A stretch of DNA of 64,000 nucleotides from Pseudisothecium myosuroides (GCA_951799445.1 OX637289.1:3140501-3204500); one strand, 5' to 3'. Counted from the first letter of the stretch, positions 48,908-61,965 are shown. Notes: a model not told the origin generated them from the sequence alone. Translations and numbers: made by a program.

Positions 48908-49598
48908 AAATGGACCCTATAAATGGCTGTGAAATAGACATGAGTTGGTTCTGAAATAGTGACTAGTATAGTCATTCAATGAATCAAGGAAAAAAGCATT
49001 ATTAATTGCAAGAGCCAATCATTCTCTTTGCTTTCCCCATTTTTATTTAGAATTGCAAGTGAACCGTTTATGAAAGACCTAGGGTCACAAATAGGGACTT
49101 ACGACCCAACTCGTTTGAAAATTCATAAGTAATTCAAAAATGCTCGGAAAAATATGAAACCACTTGGGTTAGATTCCCTCATCAATTTCTCTGTGTCTGA
49201 AAAATGAGCTAAAAACATTCCCGTCCAAGGAAATACATGAAAAAGGCGGACCAAACTTTACATGCTCCATTTCTGAGCCTCCTATCTTACATCCCGTTGT
49301 CCTCCTATCGTTTGCCGAGTGTTATTGAAATGTAGAAGCCAGTAGATCGTCAGACCGCCGTCTGGCATGTCGAAGCAAGACTGACCATCGCTCACGAGCT
49401 ATAAGAGACCTGGCTTAGGTCGTGTTTTGAGTGTTATTCCGATGTTTCTCAGACTGAGGAAATCTAAGCTCGACAGGTATTGCTCCGTCTGAATTATTGA
49501 AGGTGGCGTCGGATCAATAGTTTGGTGTCGAAGAATTCAGTGCAAGTCCGGAGGAGAGTGAAATAGTCATATATTTGAAAGTGTTTGCAGATACCATA
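48908..49598. repeat. Second half of dispersed repeat interrupted by the TTAA element
   Basis: About 48908-49290 is the reverse-orientation counterpart of 21740-22125. The remaining 300 bases are somewhat GC-richer with no recognisable gene. Confidence 0.6.
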
Positions 49599-50250
49599 TT
49601 AACCCCTAAATGCCCGAGGCACCCAATTCTGGTGTCGACAATACTTTGAAGTTAAATAAAACCTACCAAAATTGCTATTTTTAATAGTTTATATTTTTGT
49701 AAAATTCTTTTTGAAGTCTAGTTTTAGCATCAAAAATCTGATTTTGAAAACGAATGATTATGATTTTTCTATTCAAGATTTTATGCAAGGGTACCCATTG
49801 TAATCTTGACTTTCTGTAGTGTTGAGGGCACTTGGAAATGAGACTCAAATACACTAGATCTTGTTGGAAAAATCACATTAGAAATTCATTCAAAAAAATT
49901 GTAAAATAGATTTTGAGAAGCAATAAATTGATCGGGGTTATGTATGTCAGGCCCTTTAACCTCATATTTTTTTGGTGACCAACTTTTTAGATTTGACATG
50001 TAAAAAAAGGATTGAAAGAATTTATTAGTTATAACACCTTCATGATCAAACATTCAAACATTGTAATCTTTCAATCCATAAGTGATATTGTTGTGTTTTC
50101 TTTTCCTATGTGATCTCTAATATGTCTAGTTTGAATTTGTATGGTTACAATTCAAAAAAATTGATACAACTTATCAAAATGTTGGTTTTTTATTCAATTT
50201 AGAGCAAATTCCTAAAAGCTTAAAAAAGGCCTTAGGCATTTAGGGGTTAA
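49599..50250. mobile_element. TTAA-flanked TIR element, subfamily B copy 4
   Basis: The ends are TTAA-CCCCTAAATGCCCGAGGC and GCCTTAGGCATTTAGGGG-TTAA (652 bp). It has the same size and interior as the copies at 14173 and 22921. Confidence 0.8.
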
Positions 50251-50348
50251 CATTTGACAACTCTGATTTCAAGCTATTTGTGCATTGGTGTCCATTTACA
50301 GTATTTTTGGATTCACTTATTTTGTTATGTACGACCTTTATGATTGAA

Positions 50349-50451
50349 GGCTTAACACATTGCCATTCTTCAATGACTTCCAAAATAATTTGGTGTGATT
50401 TTTGGAAATTAGCATTTTGGAAGTCATTGAAGAGTGGCAATGTGTTAAGCC
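50349..50451. repeat. Compact 103-nt hairpin
   Basis: GGCTTAACACATTGCCATTC and the following 18 bases (50349-50386) pair with 50414-50451 with about one mismatch, leaving a loop of roughly 27 nt. It could be a MITE remnant or a small-RNA-producing foldback. Expression is unknown. Confidence 0.6.
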
Positions 50452-51425
50452 CTATATTTAGCTATAGTTTAGGTAACAATTCACGTAGAGTAAGAGGAGG
50501 TGTACATTGAAAGTATAGAATGATCATAGCGTATGCATTGAAAGACGCAATTATCACTTACATTGATTTTGTAACTAGGCCATAATTGGAAATAGATTTG
50601 CATATATATTGAAAATAGGACCAACAAAATCTTCACAAAAAAATTCATGATTTTTTTGAGGAAAGAAATGTAAAAAATTATGAAATCCTTCAAAAATCTA
50701 TTTTTATACACAGGGGATTTTTTTCCCCAACCTTTCCCATTCTGCAGATAGGTTAAATTGCTTAAGTGGTTAGAGATGGATCATATACCTTATCGTATGG
50801 AAGGTTTGGTGGTTTATGGGAGGTCCATTCGTGGATGAATTCAGCCCTATTGAGTTGCATGGATGTTGATGCCATTTGCTTGCTATGGAGCATGCTAGAA
50901 AATATGGTGTTAAGGTAGAGTCACCCATTCCCAACCAATGACCCATTCCCGACCTATAGGTGCACGAGTTCTGGCCAAGCTTAGATTTCTTTTCTTTTCT
51001 TTTTCAAGGTTGGAAGTAATAAATACATGACACTTGTTCCAAGTTGTGAAAATAAAGTAGGAAATAATGGGTAGGAAAAAAGTTCTTGAATAATCGAAAT
51101 TGGAAGAGTCTAGACTTTGGCCATGGGTTCGGGGCACTTTTTGCCTCCCAAAATTTATAGTAATTTCAGTTCAATGAATAAAATTACCAAATTTTTTGCA
51201 ACCCCTATCATTTCTATCAATGTACCACTTTGAAAAATATTTATTTTGCTTTCACTATTCCATATCATATCGGAATTCTTTATTTGGTTGATTATTGGTG
51301 GCTCTACCTTATTGACAAATTGGTTCAGGACATGGAGGCTTGTGATTGTGTGGTTTTTTATGCAATAGGTTGATGTAGTTGGATGATTTGTGGCGTCTGA
51401 ATATACTTGTGTAGAATTTTAACTT
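50452..51425. other. Gene-free spacer
   Basis: No gene or clear repeat is recognised here; the open frames are short and AT-driven. Confidence 0.45.
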
Positions 51426-51643
51426 TTAACCCCTTAGTGCTCCAATGGATGATGAATAGAAAGGTTCCAAGGGCTTTTTGGACCACATAACTTCTCATTC
51501 ATTCAAACCAATGCTTGACTTTTAAAGAACCTCACTTTTGTATGATGATTTTGATGAAATTAAAATAAAATAATATATATTTATAAAGATATAAGCAAAA
51601 ATATTCTATCATTCAAGAAAGGATTCAAGCGCTAAGGGGTTAA
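51426..51643. mobile_element. Short TTAA-flanked element, subfamily D
   Basis: The ends are TTAA-CCCCTTAGTGCTCCAA and TTCAAGCGCTAAGGGG-TTAA (218 bp), a third terminal sequence type with the same TTAA/CCCC logic. A related left end, TTAA-CCCTTTAGCGCTCCAAC, stands alone at 55011. Confidence 0.65.
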
Positions 51644-51714
51644 CCTTGGAAGAGATTAGTAAGAGCAACAAAACTTCCATAATTAAACCAATGAAAGTAT
51701 TCTTGTGATTCAAA

Positions 51715-51867
51715 GAAATGACAACTTTTATTAAATGGTTTGTGTGTAAAAGTGTGAATTGTAGAGAAATGACAACTTTCATCCAATGGTTTGTATGCAA
51801 AGATGTGAATTGTAGAGAAATAACAACTTTCATCTAATATTTTGTATGCAAAGATGTGAATGGCACA
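51715..51867. repeat. Minisatellite, three 51-bp units
   Basis: Units begin at 51715, 51766 and 51817 with GAAATGACAACTTT or GAAATAACAACTTT and contain TTTGTATGCAAAGATGTG or a variant. Only three copies are present. Confidence 0.7.
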
Positions 51868-54800
51868 AGCATTTTTAACCCTCGAAGGTCTATGCATACA
51901 AAAAAGAGGATGTGCCTTTCAAAATAAAAAGTAACTTTCAAAATAACCATTCTTGATATTTGATTTTTTTTTAAAAATGAAACTTAAAATGTTTTATTTC
52001 TATTTCATTTGAAAAAATCCAAAAATTAAAAGAATTATTGCAATTACAAGGTTTATGTGTCAAAATCCAAATTACATAATTTTATATTTTTTTCATTTGT
52101 ATTTTTGTATTATTTTAATGGTTTTAAAATTCAAATTAAAAAATCATGTTTCTCATTCCAACTTTCATTTATAATAAAAAAATTCAAATTATTATAATAT
52201 ATTTTAAAATTGTTATAATTTCTTTTTTATTATTTACTTTAAAATCAATAATTTTTTTTTTTAAATCAGCGTTAATAGAAGTGATTAATTTCTTACAAGT
52301 GGAAATTATAAAGATCTTATATATCAATTATTCAAAAGGATAAGTTTAGATTGATAGTGGCATTTAACATCAAATTTATTCTCAAATTTATTAGTAAGGG
52401 TGTTTTGGATGTTAAATGTAAAATAATGAATTGATAAATCTTTACACCAATCTCCATTCTTACTTGCAATTCTTGAAAAAAATTCAAATTAATTGGATTT
52501 TGTTGCTATATTTACTAATTTATTTTCACTTTTCAATACAAAAATTATAACAATTATAAATTTTTATGAAATGAATTGAATTTATTTATAGTAGACAATC
52601 CATAACATTTTACTTACTACAAAATGTATAAGATGGATATTTGAACACAATTCAAAGTCTAAATTTAGCTCAAATATGATGTTTGACAATTTTGCAATGG
52701 ATTCAGTCTTTTGGAAGTTAAGCTCTAATTAAATTATTCATTTTACATTTGTAGTGCTTGAAGTTTATTTTCATTTTGAGCACTATATATTTGAGCACTT
52801 TGATCATTTTGGGGTTGGGTTCTAGTCAAATTAATATTTTTTACAATTATTAGATACATGAAGTAGTTTAATTTGAGTATTTGACATAGTGTATTAATTT
52901 TTGGCACTTTTGGCTTGTTGGCTTCTACCCCAATTGAATCATCACCCACCCACCCACCTCCATCCTTGAAATGTGTATTTTATCTTATGGATTACTTTTC
53001 ATTTGACTTATGCATGTAACAACTTTATACCATAGGATACTTTAATCTTATATATACAAGAGCTTCTAATGATAATTATTTTTTACATATGTATAAGATG
53101 GTGGTTCTTTTGGTCATCGTGAAAAAATATTCAAAGAGCAAAGCAATATGCCAAGTGTATTTTTTGGATTCTCCTACTTTAAATATAATAAAATTTTAGA
53201 CCTCCTTACGTTCTATAAGGCTAAAGTTTCACAAATATATCTAAATTCTAAAGAACCATTGATTTATGAAGATTTGTAAAATCTTAAATCTAGATTTTAT
53301 TTTGCTATAAATGCAGCTACATATGTCCCACTGTTGTAAGACAATCGAAGTGTTCAACTAATCCAAATTCCTTAATAAGACTTCATCATAAACACAAAAT
53401 GGAACACATGGTTCACAACATTTATTTTCAAAATGCATAAGAGGGGCTAGTCATCTAAATTAATATCAAAAAATGGGCCTTCCAAGGCAATTGTTGAGAG
53501 GTTTCCAAGAGTTTTTTCCTGCTCCAAAAATTTGCGAAGACCTGAAAATGGGGGAGAATAATTAATCACATAATTCTCGTTAGCATCTATTAGCCTAGGA
53601 ATAATTTAGTATGTTGTTGACCAAAGAGATTTGGATAGCCAAGAAGCTCAAGAAGATTACCATGCAATATAGTTTTGGCTCATCAAAGGATTGACTTGCT
53701 TTGAACACAACATCAGATGATAATTTATTACCTAATTTCCCTCTACCAAATATGATGCTATAAATTCTTCATGATTGGTCAAATTGGCAATATGCTACCA
53801 ATAAAGATGAAAATGTAATGAAATACATGGATCTCACATTCTATTGTTGTCCAACTTTGATGATCGGTGTTGCTTTGTGAGCTCTCCTCTCGAAGCAAGT
53901 CAAAAAATTGATTACAATTCAAAGTCTTCCTCTGCACCCAAATAATTAGTTACAAAGAATGATTATATAGATAATTGCTATCTTCAATCGAACAAAAAAC
54001 CTCAATAAACAAGTGCTACTCGATAATTCAGTAGACCATACATAGTATAGATATGTGAAATTAAGATTTAAGAGCAAATTTAAAGGTGACATTAGATTGA
54101 ACGAGAAATCATGATTCAATATATATACCAATTGCTTGTCTTCTTCATAATCCTCTCATTTGAATGTTAGCTCAATTTGTATATGCATGATTGGATCAAC
54201 CTCCAATTTAAGGAGTGCTCGGTCTTGGCATCTGTTGCTTTAAATGACAAAATTAGATTCAACCACTTGATATTTCTTGCACATGACACTTATATAAGTC
54301 TACACATTTCTAGTTGAAATTGAATTGAAGACTAGATTAGTTAGAAATTGAGGGTAGCAATTAGATATAATGTTGTACACAATATTAACATACCTAGATG
54401 CCAATCGTTCCGTCAAGTGAGAGCTTGTGAACCCAACATGAAGATTATTAATTATATTATCAAAGATTGATGAACATAGCAAGTGCTTTGTTCTTATTAG
54501 GAATGGTGGTCAAGATGATGGAGGAATCAGGGTTGCTAGCAGGCGAGCCTGTGAGCGTGAGCTTGTGAGCGGGAAACTTTTTTTGAAGAAACATTAGATG
54601 AGGGACCTATGACCGTGGGTTTAGGGTGTCATAAAATTGAAGAGATATGATGTCATTTTCTTCAACCTCAAGGCTTTTCTAAAAAATTATTTTAATTATT
54701 ATTTGCAACCACCAAATTTTGTCAATTTTGAATATAATCACTTCAAGGGTGCAATCCTAAAAAAAATAAAGATATACATTTAGGGTGGGTAATTATTAAT

Positions 54801-56739
54801 TAATAGGGGGTATCATTTTTTGATGATCATTTATTTTGCAGTCTATCAATATATATAATTTTCTAATTTGGCTCATTAAAAAAGGGACAGACATTAATTT
54901 CAATTCCCAATTACTATAAATATATCACATGCTATATTATTTTAATTTTTTGCACTACTTACAACTACAGAATTTGGTGTAGTGTTTACTGATTAAGATT
55001 AATGGGCTCCTTAACCCTTTAGCGCTCCAACATGTACAAATTCATATCTAAATCTACAAAGCTCTAAAAAATATGAAAGAACGTCGGTTACATTCCAATC
55101 CAATTTTGCTTTGAAGAATAGACTTTTCGACAATATTTTAAGAAGTCTAAAAAATATATCAAGTACAATAAAAACACCAACAATACCTAACACTTCTAGG
55201 TAGCCTGAGTAAGTGGAAGCCATCTTTGACAAAAATGCCTGATCCAAGCCTATTTTCTAGAAAACAATAATGCCTGTGGAAACAACAAACAAAGGCTACA
55301 AATGCAAATCCTAGCTAAACCAAGAAGATTCAAGGAGTTATACAATTTCAAGGCTTTGTCATGAAGCCGCAAAAGAACATTCACAGCTCTATGTTTAGAT
55401 AAAAATTTAAGCCCAATTTGTGAGGAAATCAATATGTAAAGTAACAAGTACAAAGAATGTATGTAGTTCATGCACCTAGGCTAGTTCAGCATACCATTGT
55501 TGGGTCAACTTCATATGAGAATTAGGTTAATTACACACAAACCGAGGAAAATACCTCACAGGGCCGTCCTGAAATGTAATGTCTGCATCAAGAATTCCTA
55601 TTAATTAATATGTTATGGGATTATGAATATAAGCCTCATCAAAATATAAGTAGAGACCAATCAAAATGTTCAATAAGATATCAATAAGATAGTTCACCAC
55701 TATGTAGTTGTTATTTAATAGGGTTTATATTCAATTGTGCTAAATAAAAGCCTAGGCTAACTATACAAAATAGTGAAATAAGGGTGCTTCCACAATTAGG
55801 TTGCCTTACATCATGAAAGTTACCTTACAAGCCATTAATGTAAACAAATATTTCAAAAACAAATTCCATTTGTACACATGGAGGTTCATGAGTCCCAATT
55901 ACAACAATATCTAATTCAAAAGTAGTGTATTCTTGTACAATAACTAAATATATATTTATTCGTGTCAAATGGCGAGAAATTAGTGTGGGGCAACCTAATT
56001 TCACTATTTTGTGTTCAACAAAAACTTCATGTGATTGGTAAATACAACATCAATTAAGCTCTGTTTAATTAAAATTCTGCGCTAAATAAAACATAGAATG
56101 CATGAGATCGGGGTTTCAAGCTTGGGTGTTTACGTACTGCGCTCTACTACCATGGCTCATTCACAAAGGTCTAATTTTGGAGGGACCATCCTTTATTCCT
56201 TGCATAGCGACTACTACAGTACAAAACAAAAAAGCTGCATGTGATAAATTAATGATGTTTTTCAAATTCTTAGATTAAGAGTGGTACATAAGTTAGATCA
56301 TAAAAGTTTCATGAATTTAGAATAAGAGTAATATATAGTGTAAATGTCGGATTCAATGCCAGACCTTCATCCACAATTAGGACATCTCTCCCATTCAATT
56401 CATAAACAATCAAAAATCTTAAATTTTCTTTTTCACTACTACATTCCATTTTTATGTTTCCGTTTGTGTTTAGGATATATCTAAGGACATTTTACATACC
56501 TCATATTATACTAATTGAAATCATTATTTTCAACCCCAATTTTTTGGGGGGCCCTTCACATGTGTTCATTTTTATATTACTACTTTTATCACTTATTGCA
56601 TACCCCAAAGAAATAACGCATTGCTCAAATGGAAAAAAAAGCACTACGCCCACGATTTAGCCATAAAACACACAAATCCAATCATAATCATAACCAACAC
56701 ACAATACAGTAACTCACGAGATATGTCAATCTTGTGAGT
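51868..56739. other. Extremely AT-rich gene-free region
   Basis: No gene is recognised over almost 5 kb. Short open frames are AT-driven. A single TTAA-CCCTTTAGCGCTCC end lies at 55011 with no partner found. The last few hundred bases may include the 3' UTR of the ParB/methyltransferase gene. Confidence 0.5.
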
Positions 56740-59700
56740 CTAAGTCGCAGTAGACTCGGTCGTTGAATCGTTCGTAGTAGACGACTCAGAAGTCTCCCTA
56801 CCCTCAGACGCTGACCTATCTATAAAATTTAAAACATTCAAAGCATAGTTATTTTTTTTGCGCTTCGGTTTCTGACAGCCAAAATCTGCAAACGCCGAAG
56901 CCAACTGTTGGGCATACACTGGAAGATCAAAAGTCTTCTCCGGGCTGAATAGAAGACTTCTACTCTTCATCATCGCATCTGCTACCATCACTCTTGTGCG
57001 ACTGCAAATGTAAATATTACAATGTTAGACTTTTGAAGCATGCATATTACCATGCCAAGAAATGAGGGAACAAATTGAAACTTACTTACTAGGTTTAGTT
57101 TTCCGAATAAACTTCTTGGGCACCACCGGTGCCGACTCGGGATCTTGTGATTCAACAATTGCCGGCGTTGGTTGTGTTGTCACTACAACTGGAACCTCCT
57201 TCTTCAAGGGTTCTAGGAGGGCATCAAAAATGTCTTTGTTTTCCTCCAAAGCCACAATGTGACGGCCTAAGCCACGACAAGCGAGAATCGATGCACCTGA
57301 AATTCACAAATTCAAAAGCTTCAGTTCAATGACTCATTTTGCAAAACCTCATTCAAATTTTCAATAATAAAATGAAAGACTAACCTGTAGATGCGCTACA
57401 ATCGAATACCAAATCTCCTTCAACGGTGGTGCCTTCAATGAGCCTTTGCAAGAAGCGAGGGTCCTTCTCACGACCCGCCCGCCATGGTTTATTACCATTC
57501 ATCGCCATGTTCTCATCGAAAGTGTAATTGTTGATCATGTCATTCCAAACGAGATCAACATTAGCCTTCTTCATCGCCATTGATCGTTTGAAACAAAATT
57601 TTGATTTTGCCTCGTCGCCAAGATTCTTTACAAGAATACTCACGCCAAACTTCATCGTCTGCAATCATTGCAATCAAACATACGTCAGAAACTACAATAC
57701 CAAGATGCATCACCAAGTTAAACTTCAATTTCAACATGCAACATTAAACTTACCGTGCAACCCGACTCAATAGCGGATGTCAACGGCAGACGGTTGACGC
57801 CACACAACTCCTTGAACTTCACCATCGGATATGTCTCACACAATCCTGCTATATTACTCTTGGAATCTACACACCAAGAGTGAAAAACAATCATGCATCT
57901 GTTGTCTTGTAAATGCCTCTCGGCAAAAGCAAAAGCCGACTGAAGAGCCTCGTTCTCTTCGTCCGCGTTCCACGTAGGCACCTCATTCTTACTTAAAGAC
58001 ACTCCCGGCACGGGCAAATTATCTGGACAATCGAAAATCACAAGGTCCACTCCCAGAAACCGGTTCAATACACCTCCGTACATACGAGGCTTTTCTGTCG
58101 ACAGCTGCAAAGATAAATTACAGCAAACAATTAATCATTCATCCAATTTTTTTTCATTTCATTAACTTCATTCATGAAAGGCTAAACAAAATAAAAAAAC
58201 TTACCTTCCCCAAGAACTCCAACACCTCTATCAAGCAATTCGGTGGATCGGAGTCCATGTTTTCTACGACATCCTCAATGGAAAGATTCAGAATCAAATC
58301 CTCCATGTTGAATGCGTCATCATCACCCAAAACAATCACCTGCGTCTCATGAGTGATGACTTCTTCAGTCAGCTGTGCAAGTGCCTTCCTCTTCATCCCA
58401 CTTTGAGATCCCACTTGCATCTGGGATCCTTGGTCCACCGTCGAAGAAGCTGGAACTGGACCACCTCCATCGACTTTTTTCTTCCCTTTCGACTTAGCCT
58501 TCTCTTCCTTCTCCTTTTCTTTCTACTTCTCCTTCTCCGCCAACTTCTCCTGCCGCTCCACTTCCTTTTTCTCCTTCGTGATCACCAGGTTCACAAGCCG
58601 GGCTTCTTTCTTCTTATCATTGACCTCCCTCTTCGCAATCGCCCTTCTTCTTTGCTTGTCAGTCAATGCTGCGAACTCATCAACCACATAATCAATAACA
58701 CCTTTGCCTTCCAAAGATTGCCACAATTGTAGCTCCGACGGATGAACGAAAGTTCCGTTGCAATATAAGTACCAACCCCCACCACTCAGATGAGCTGTCG
58801 TGAAGATACGCATCTGAGCTGGAGTGTACATGCCAACACCTGAACTGCGGTCCAACCTCGTGCTCAAAAACGGAGGAAGGTCATTCCTGGCAATTGCGCC
58901 TTTGGCTTCAAGCTTTAGCTTGAAGTACCTGCAATACAAAAACAAACCAATCATTACAAAACATTTGAAAAATGAAAATTGAAATCCTAAAACTATTTCT
59001 ATAGAAATGTATATGGTAAAATAAGCCATGAGATCAAACAACAATGGAAAATAATGTTTCTCATAATCCACAAAAATACTCTCGGCAAACTATCAAAATA
59101 TTCAATAAAGCCACCAAACAAAATTGGGATTTTTTTCGGAGAACCCAAAACGGGAGTACCTTCAGGTACTTCTAAAACAACCCTCGGATCCGCAGGTGGT
59201 TTTAGAGGTACCTCAAGGTACTCCCATTTTAGGTTCTCGGGAAAAAAAAAAAAAAAAAAAAAAAAAAATTCCAACATTTTGTAGACGAAACAAGCATGTC
59301 CTCACAATCTTAAGAAATACAAAATTACAAAGAAATACACTATTCATTTTCGTTGACATACCGATATAACACCCTTTGAACGACAAGATTTGTCCCTTCC
59401 AATGTCATGAAGTTGTCCCCTTTTTTGAATGGGCTGTTGCCTTTCAAATACGGTCCGAAAGCTTGCTTCCAAAGCTTCCTCCGCCATCCCTCCAAGTACT
59501 CTACTAAAAACTCTGGTTGCTCTGGGACCCCGTAGTTTATTGGAATGTTGTCTTGTTTGACAACATCATCAAAATACTCCACAGCAGCATCTTCAATCTG
59601 TTAAAGCAACACACAAATTAGCCCCTACAATTTATGAAATAGAATTCTAGTGTTTGAATTGAAAAAATTGAAAAAATTGAAAAAATTATAGCACACAGTC

Positions 59701-61965
59701 ACTCACCCCGGCGTAAAAAACACATTTGTTCAAGAACGGCCCAAGATGACCCTCGGAAACGGGCCTTGGCGGAAACTTCCGAGCTTCACGAGATGGAAAC
59801 GATGAGTTCCACCACTGTAAGAATTTCACCTTGTGAAAAGATGTAGTGGCACATGTCGCCACCATCTGTAGTTTTTCCAGTGTCATCTCTGGAGACTCAT
59901 TTGCGGTCCAATGCTTCTCCACCTGTAAAAAAAACCAATATTTGTTTATACCAATGATGACATGCAAATCGAAATGAAAACATGTCATCAATCCATTGAA
60001 AATTGAACTGACCTCTTGGAGAAACCCAGCCCCATTAGTTGGCTGGGCAGCTGACAAGAGTTTACCCATCTTCGTGATTAATGTTCGATTCTTTTCTTTT
60101 GCTGCGACCCGCATGGCATGAGCTACGCCCTCCGGAGTCTTCAGTTCAAATTCGGTTGTCTCGTTGTATTTTCTCACCCCCGCGTCCGCCGCCTATGCAA
60201 TCTCTTGCTATAAACCACGAGCACCTTGTAAATGAAATAATACATGCAAATTTAAATAGTAGATTATAAAGCAATATAATGAGAACAGAGAAGGCGACCA
60301 CATGAAATGCTTACCCGAAAGAAAAATGAAGTAAATACTTCCTGAGGCATAGAGTACCACTTTTTACTTGGTTTACCAACACATATCTTGACTTCTGAGG
60401 GCCTTAGCATCTCCTTGAACTTCTCGAAGGGAAGTTGACCGTACTTCTGAACCCGGTACAAATCATGTACCAAGTTTGTCTTGACGTGAGAGTCCTCCGT
60501 TGCCCTGCATGTCAAAACAAATGTGGATCATTCCTCTCAAACAAAATACGCCACATGAAGTTTAAAATTACTACAAAATACTTTGAAATGCAAACAAAAA
60601 TGAGAATTGCATACTTACTTGTTTATGTCATGCATGACTTGCAATACTAACTCCTTCTTTCCCTTAGTGTCCAAGACAATGCAGTCCACCAGACAGTGAA
60701 AATCCAGGTTTGTATACTCGACCCTCGTGATATACCTCATCCACGCTTGAAGTCGATGAATTCCGTCGCAAACAAAGAACTTCAAGTTCTTCAAGAATCG
60801 CAATGCTGGCTCGGACTCAATGTAATCGTTGAATTCATCGTTCTTCTCATTCCATATCGAATTCCAGCAATTCATTTCATCGGTAGTGAACTCAGATGTC
60901 TCCCCGGCCTCATTGGTGGTTGACACGTAAAAATTGCTGCTCCCTCGCGATATCCAAACACGAATTCGGTGTCCAGTTTCTTGATGTCGCATAACAATGT
61001 CGGCCGGACCATTGGCATCGCTACAAGCCTGCAAAGAGGAATCTGAAGCTGAAACATCTTTGCTGGCTTCATTCTCAGCAAATTGATCGTGGCGACGGAA
61101 TTGACCTTCTGAAGTCGTCGGAGCTCGTCCTCCAATAATTCCTTCTCCTCGTCCTCCTCCACGTCTGCTTCCATGAATGGGGCCGCTTCATCACCTACAA
61201 TATCTGGTTGAGCTTCTTCACCTGTTTCTGGAGTTTCCAGTACTCTTTCCTCCTGAGTTTGATTTACAGGCGATAAATCCATCTACAAGACAATACAAAA
61301 CAATATGTGTTATAAACTAATTTACAAACCTTCAATACAGAACGAGTTCATAAATTAATGGTATTGAGAAGCTCACAATAGCAATATACACCGAATAGAA
61401 ATTACTGAAATAAATACATGAAAAATAAGCCAACTAAAGTCATGGCCATCACATACATATATCCATATAATATTTTCAGTAAACTAGAAAAGTCTGTCTA
61501 CGATTACTCTATGTCTACCGATTCATCTGAGTCAGAGCTCAGATGAATGATGACAATGTCGTGCCTCGGTGTACTAGTACTACATGCACAATCACAGTAC
61601 TCTTCTTGCAAAGGGCTACAAACGGATTCTGATACACTTAGCTCAGAACTATACTTAGTCTCCGAGCTTTCTGGTGAAAAAACAGGCTGCCTTCCCTTCC
61701 AATTTCGCTGCCAACTAAAATGATTCCCACGTGGCCGTTTCTTTGAGTCCGTAGGAAGATCTATAGGATCTACAATTGCCCCTGTGCTTACCAAGTCATC
61801 CTCTTGACCTTCCTCAGCCTCAGTATCGCTGGAGACATCCACATTTGTTGGAGCAGGAGTGGCAGGCTCTGATTGCGCTCCACCTTGAAGAATTCGGACC
61901 ACTTCAACAGGAACAACGGGTCTTGCATCCTTGGAAGATGATGCATGACCAAGATGGGCATCCAT
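56740..61965 (-). CDS. ParB-like / beta-class DNA-methyltransferase-like fusion gene, 12 exons
   Basis: Proposed exons (high to low): 61965-61519, 61282-61106, 61028-60619, 60504-60315, 60192-60013, 59922-59707, 59597-59362, 58928-58205, 58104-57754, 57658-57385, 57296-57086 and 57001-56740. All junctions are GT-AG with matching phase, giving about 1,225 codons. Residues 1-208 are acidic and low-complexity. About 209-400 resemble a ParB-like domain, with FFVCDGIHRLQAWMRY (DGIHR at 296-300) followed by VMHDINKATEDSH. About 710-800 are Lys/Glu-rich. About 861-1110 resemble a beta-class amino methyltransferase: VDLVIFDCPDN (885-888 in the DPPY position), then LVFDCSASTGASILACRGLGR (motif I, about 1060-1080) and ALEENKDIFD. 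ParB-methyltransferase combinations are familiar from phages and bacteria. One in-frame TAG is codon 754, so the copy may be dead, read through or differently spliced. DNA N6A or N4C modification is inferred, and key residues deviate. Confidence 0.65.
58523..58525 (-). other. In-frame TAG in the ParB/methyltransferase gene
   Basis: This is the only stop within otherwise continuous exons. It lies in a Lys/Glu-rich stretch (AEKEK before, KEKEKEEKAKSKGKKK after). The frame before and after it is the same, so one base change separates the locus from an uninterrupted frame. The methyltransferase-like half lies downstream of it. Confidence 0.8.
59137..59240. repeat. Palindrome centred near CGGATCCG inside an intron
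   Basis: CGGAGAACCC...GGAGTACC...GGTAC on the left pairs with GTACC...GGTACTCCC...GGTTCTCGG on the right (about 50-bp arms, several mismatches). CTCGGATCCGCAGG lies near the centre. It sits in the intron between exons 59597-59362 and 58928-58205 and is followed by a long A tract. Confidence 0.7.

Noticed and set aside
59239..59270. Long A tract as a retroposon poly(A) tail
   Set aside because: It lies within an intron directly after a palindrome, with no target duplication or recognisable retroposon body.
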